Of a stretch of DNA of 6,648 nucleotides, positions 5,049 to 6,648 are shown piece after piece; the stretch's first letter is position 1; the number at the start of each line of letters is the position of its first letter. The stretch covers positions 1 through 6,648 of the forward strand of contig CANFIV010000088.1 of the NCBI GenBank assembly GCA_947446935.1, written 5' to 3'. A model generated the notes under the pieces. It was not told where the DNA came from and searched no databases. It was given only the letters and a program-made list of their open reading frames with translations. The stretch comes from Sphingomonadaceae bacterium. GTDB taxonomy: Bacteria > Pseudomonadota > Alphaproteobacteria > Sphingomonadales > Sphingomonadaceae. The position numbers and the translations under genes were made by a program.

Positions 5049-6648
5049 ATGCGCGTGCGCTGTTCGATCTTGATCTATTGCCTGGGGCTGATCGGCATGG
5101 TTCCGGCTATCCCGGCGCCCCTTGCCGCGCAGACGGAAAATGCTGGTCCCGAGAGCGCTCCGTGGCGCCAGGATGTGGCCGTTTTCCTCAGTGGCCTGTC
5201 TCCCGCGCGGCAGGCGGCCATCGGGCGGATCGGTGAAGGGTTGCGGGAGCGTGAGTGGAAAACGTTCCATCTCATGCTTCTCGGCCTCGAATCGAATGCA
5301 CAAGACGCGGCGCTCGCCCGGCTCGAGCGGCTGAGCCCCGCGCAATTGGTGGCATTCCGCAGCGAACTTCAGTCCACCGAACCCGCGTTGTGGCCCGACC
5401 TCATCGAGGTTGTCGGCGCATCCATCGATGACCGCAATGCGCACTCGGTTGCGCGCATCGAGGCGCAGCTTCTGCCCGGCGAGAAGGCCGAAATCGCCGC
5501 CTTTCTCGCGCTGCAGACACCTCGGCACTACGCCGCGCTGCTTAATTTCACCGACAAGCTGAGCGGATTCGGCGAGCGGGGCCTGTTCGCCACATTCGTG
5601 GCACGCCTGGTGCCTGACCAGCAGTCGGCTATGATCGACCTGATAGATCGCATGACAGCGGATGAAAGGCGCGTCTTCGCCCGCGAACTCCATGACAATG
5701 CCTACGAGAACTGGCCCCTCCTTCCGGCATTCCGCGCCAAGGTCAGCGCATTCGAGATGCTGCGGATCATGTTCGAATTTCTGCCGTGCCGTCCGATCGG
5801 TGTAGAAAACCTCGAGCGTTGCAGTCTGCCCGAAGGCAGCGAGGCATTTCTGGCCAAATGGCGCACATCGTGGACCGATTATCCTCACCCCGTCTGGGAT
5901 GGGGCCGAAATCGAAGCGCCAGGCATCGAAGCGCGCGGGGCTACCCCTGAAGCAAGTGGCTTTGCGGCCGCTCCCGCCTTGCCTGATATCGCCCTTCAGG
6001 CCGAAGATCTCGATAGCCGCTTCAACGCACTTGTCGCCAGTCGCTCAGCAACCGGCCCGGGTGCCATCATTGGCGAGGGCACGGACATGGAAGCCCTGGG
6101 TGACGTTGCATCGCGCCTGAGCAACAAAGGAGAACGCCTGCGGTTCATGTCGTTTGTCCTGAACCTGTCGGCCAAGGAGCAGAAGGACTTGGTTGCCGTC
6201 ATCCGGGATAGACCCGATGAAGATTTCGCCGCCATATTACATCAGGTTCCGCCCGACGCCTGGCCCCTTCTGACGCGGTTTCTGGCCGAGGCGAACATGG
6301 GCTACCCAGTGCGGCTTCTTTCCGGCCGTGTCCCGTGCGTAGCCAGCCGCGTAGACGACCAGCCAGCCTGCGTCACACCTGAAAGTATCAGGGCTTTTCT
6401 GGCGAACTGGCCCATCCGACCGGAAGAACCCGCCCATAAGAGCGACCGCGTACCATACGCCGCACACGGGTCTGCGGCCAAGCCATCCGATGCGCGCTGG
6501 CAAGCCCAGATCTTCATGACCGGCAAGAGTGCCCAGCGGGTAGGGCCCCAGTGGGAGGCGGCCACCTTTGGCCGACCGCTCCAGACCTTTGAATGGGTGC
6601 AGGTTTGCGGGGGTGTCTATATCGAGCCGCACTGGATTCTCACCGCCG
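5049..6648 (+). CDS. Secreted protein with helical modules and a trypsin-like (S1) protease domain, 3' end missing
   Basis: The frame is open for 533 codons and runs off the right edge. ATG 5049 gives a signal peptide: Arg2 and Arg4, a hydrophobic core (residues 5-23), and probable cleavage after PLAA (about 24-27). Residues ~40-460 are mostly helical, with repeated starts of the LSPxQ/LVPDQ type, and hold two copies of a module with identical spacing: FA-x2-LH-x6-WPLL-x20-PC-x10-C-x8-FLA-[KN]-W at 210-271 and 393-454. The Cys pairs (247/258 and 430/441) could form disulphides in the periplasm. From about 488 the chain reads WQAQIF, then VCGGVYIEPHWILTA (519-533). This matches the start of a trypsin fold, and the next residues should be the AHC holding the catalytic His, just outside the window. 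Asp and Ser cannot be checked. The ribosome site is weak (AAGG, 9 bases upstream). It follows the lipoprotein gene by 77 bases across a strong hairpin. Confidence 0.8.
   Translation, partial: MRVRCSILIYCLGLIGMVPAIPAPLAAQTENAGPESAPWRQDVAVFLSGLSPARQAAIGRIGEGLREREWKTFHLMLLGLESNAQDAALARLERLSPAQLVAFRSELQSTEPALWPDLIEVVGASIDDRNAHSVARIEAQLLPGEKAEIAAFLALQTPRHYAALLNFTDKLSGFGERGLFATFVARLVPDQQSAMIDLIDRMTADERRVFARELHDNAYENWPLLPAFRAKVSAFEMLRIMFEFLPCRPIGVENLERCSLPEGSEAFLAKWRTSWTDYPHPVWDGAEIEAPGIEARGATPEASGFAAAPALPDIALQAEDLDSRFNALVASRSATGPGAIIGEGTDMEALGDVASRLSNKGERLRFMSFVLNLSAKEQKDLVAVIRDRPDEDFAAILHQVPPDAWPLLTRFLAEANMGYPVRLLSGRVPCVASRVDDQPACVTPESIRAFLANWPIRPEEPAHKSDRVPYAAHGSAAKPSDARWQAQIFMTGKSAQRVGPQWEAATFGRPLQTFEWVQVCGGVYIEPHWILTA

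Noticed and set aside
4980..5888. Long open frame on the minus strand (302 codons) opposite the protease gene
   Set aside because: Its translation has no recognisable domain, and it is antisense to a frame with a signal peptide, an internal duplication and a trypsin motif. In GC-rich DNA such antisense openings are expected.

Overview
The window is GC-rich DNA with dense coding. Its codon use and protein types point to an alphaproteobacterium, most likely of the sphingomonad/erythrobacter type. This is an inference from protein style, since there is no rRNA or other marker gene here. No tRNA, rRNA, insertion sequence or CRISPR array is visible.

Layout from left to right: (1) On the minus strand, the first 93 codons of a crotonase-family (enoyl-CoA hydratase/isomerase-like) gene run off the left edge, with a plausible promoter and an operator-like palindrome upstream. 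(2) A gap of about 310 bases holds that control region and a weak terminator for the next gene. (3) On the minus strand lies a large membrane protein (about 647 aa) with an N-terminal SLOG-like Rossmann nucleotide-binding domain and four C-terminal membrane helices arranged as two 2-TM units, resembling the SLATT type. (4) A divergent intergenic region of 211 bases contains two small inverted repeats. (5) On the plus strand, three genes follow head to tail: a 648-aa TIR - membrane helix - TolB/FlgO-like - TPR protein, a 77-aa acidic Pro/Ala-rich lipoprotein, and a secreted protein with helical modules and the start of a trypsin-like (S1) serine protease domain, cut by the right edge.

Taken together, positions 593-6648 look like one locus. 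Divergently transcribed SLOG-membrane and TIR-membrane proteins face each other over a shared control region. The TIR gene is followed by two exported proteins, a lipoprotein and a protease. SLOG and TIR domains are both known from nucleotide-based signalling and immunity systems, where they sense or degrade NAD-type or cyclic nucleotides. The predicted topology puts both domains in the cytoplasm, with the TolB/TPR part, the lipoprotein and the protease outside the inner membrane. This suggests an envelope-spanning signalling or defence system. That function is inferred from domain content and layout and is not shown by the sequence. The protease was found by reading the frame through to the edge: it is open from 5049 to 6648 with no stop, and carries two copies of an evenly spaced Trp/Cys motif.
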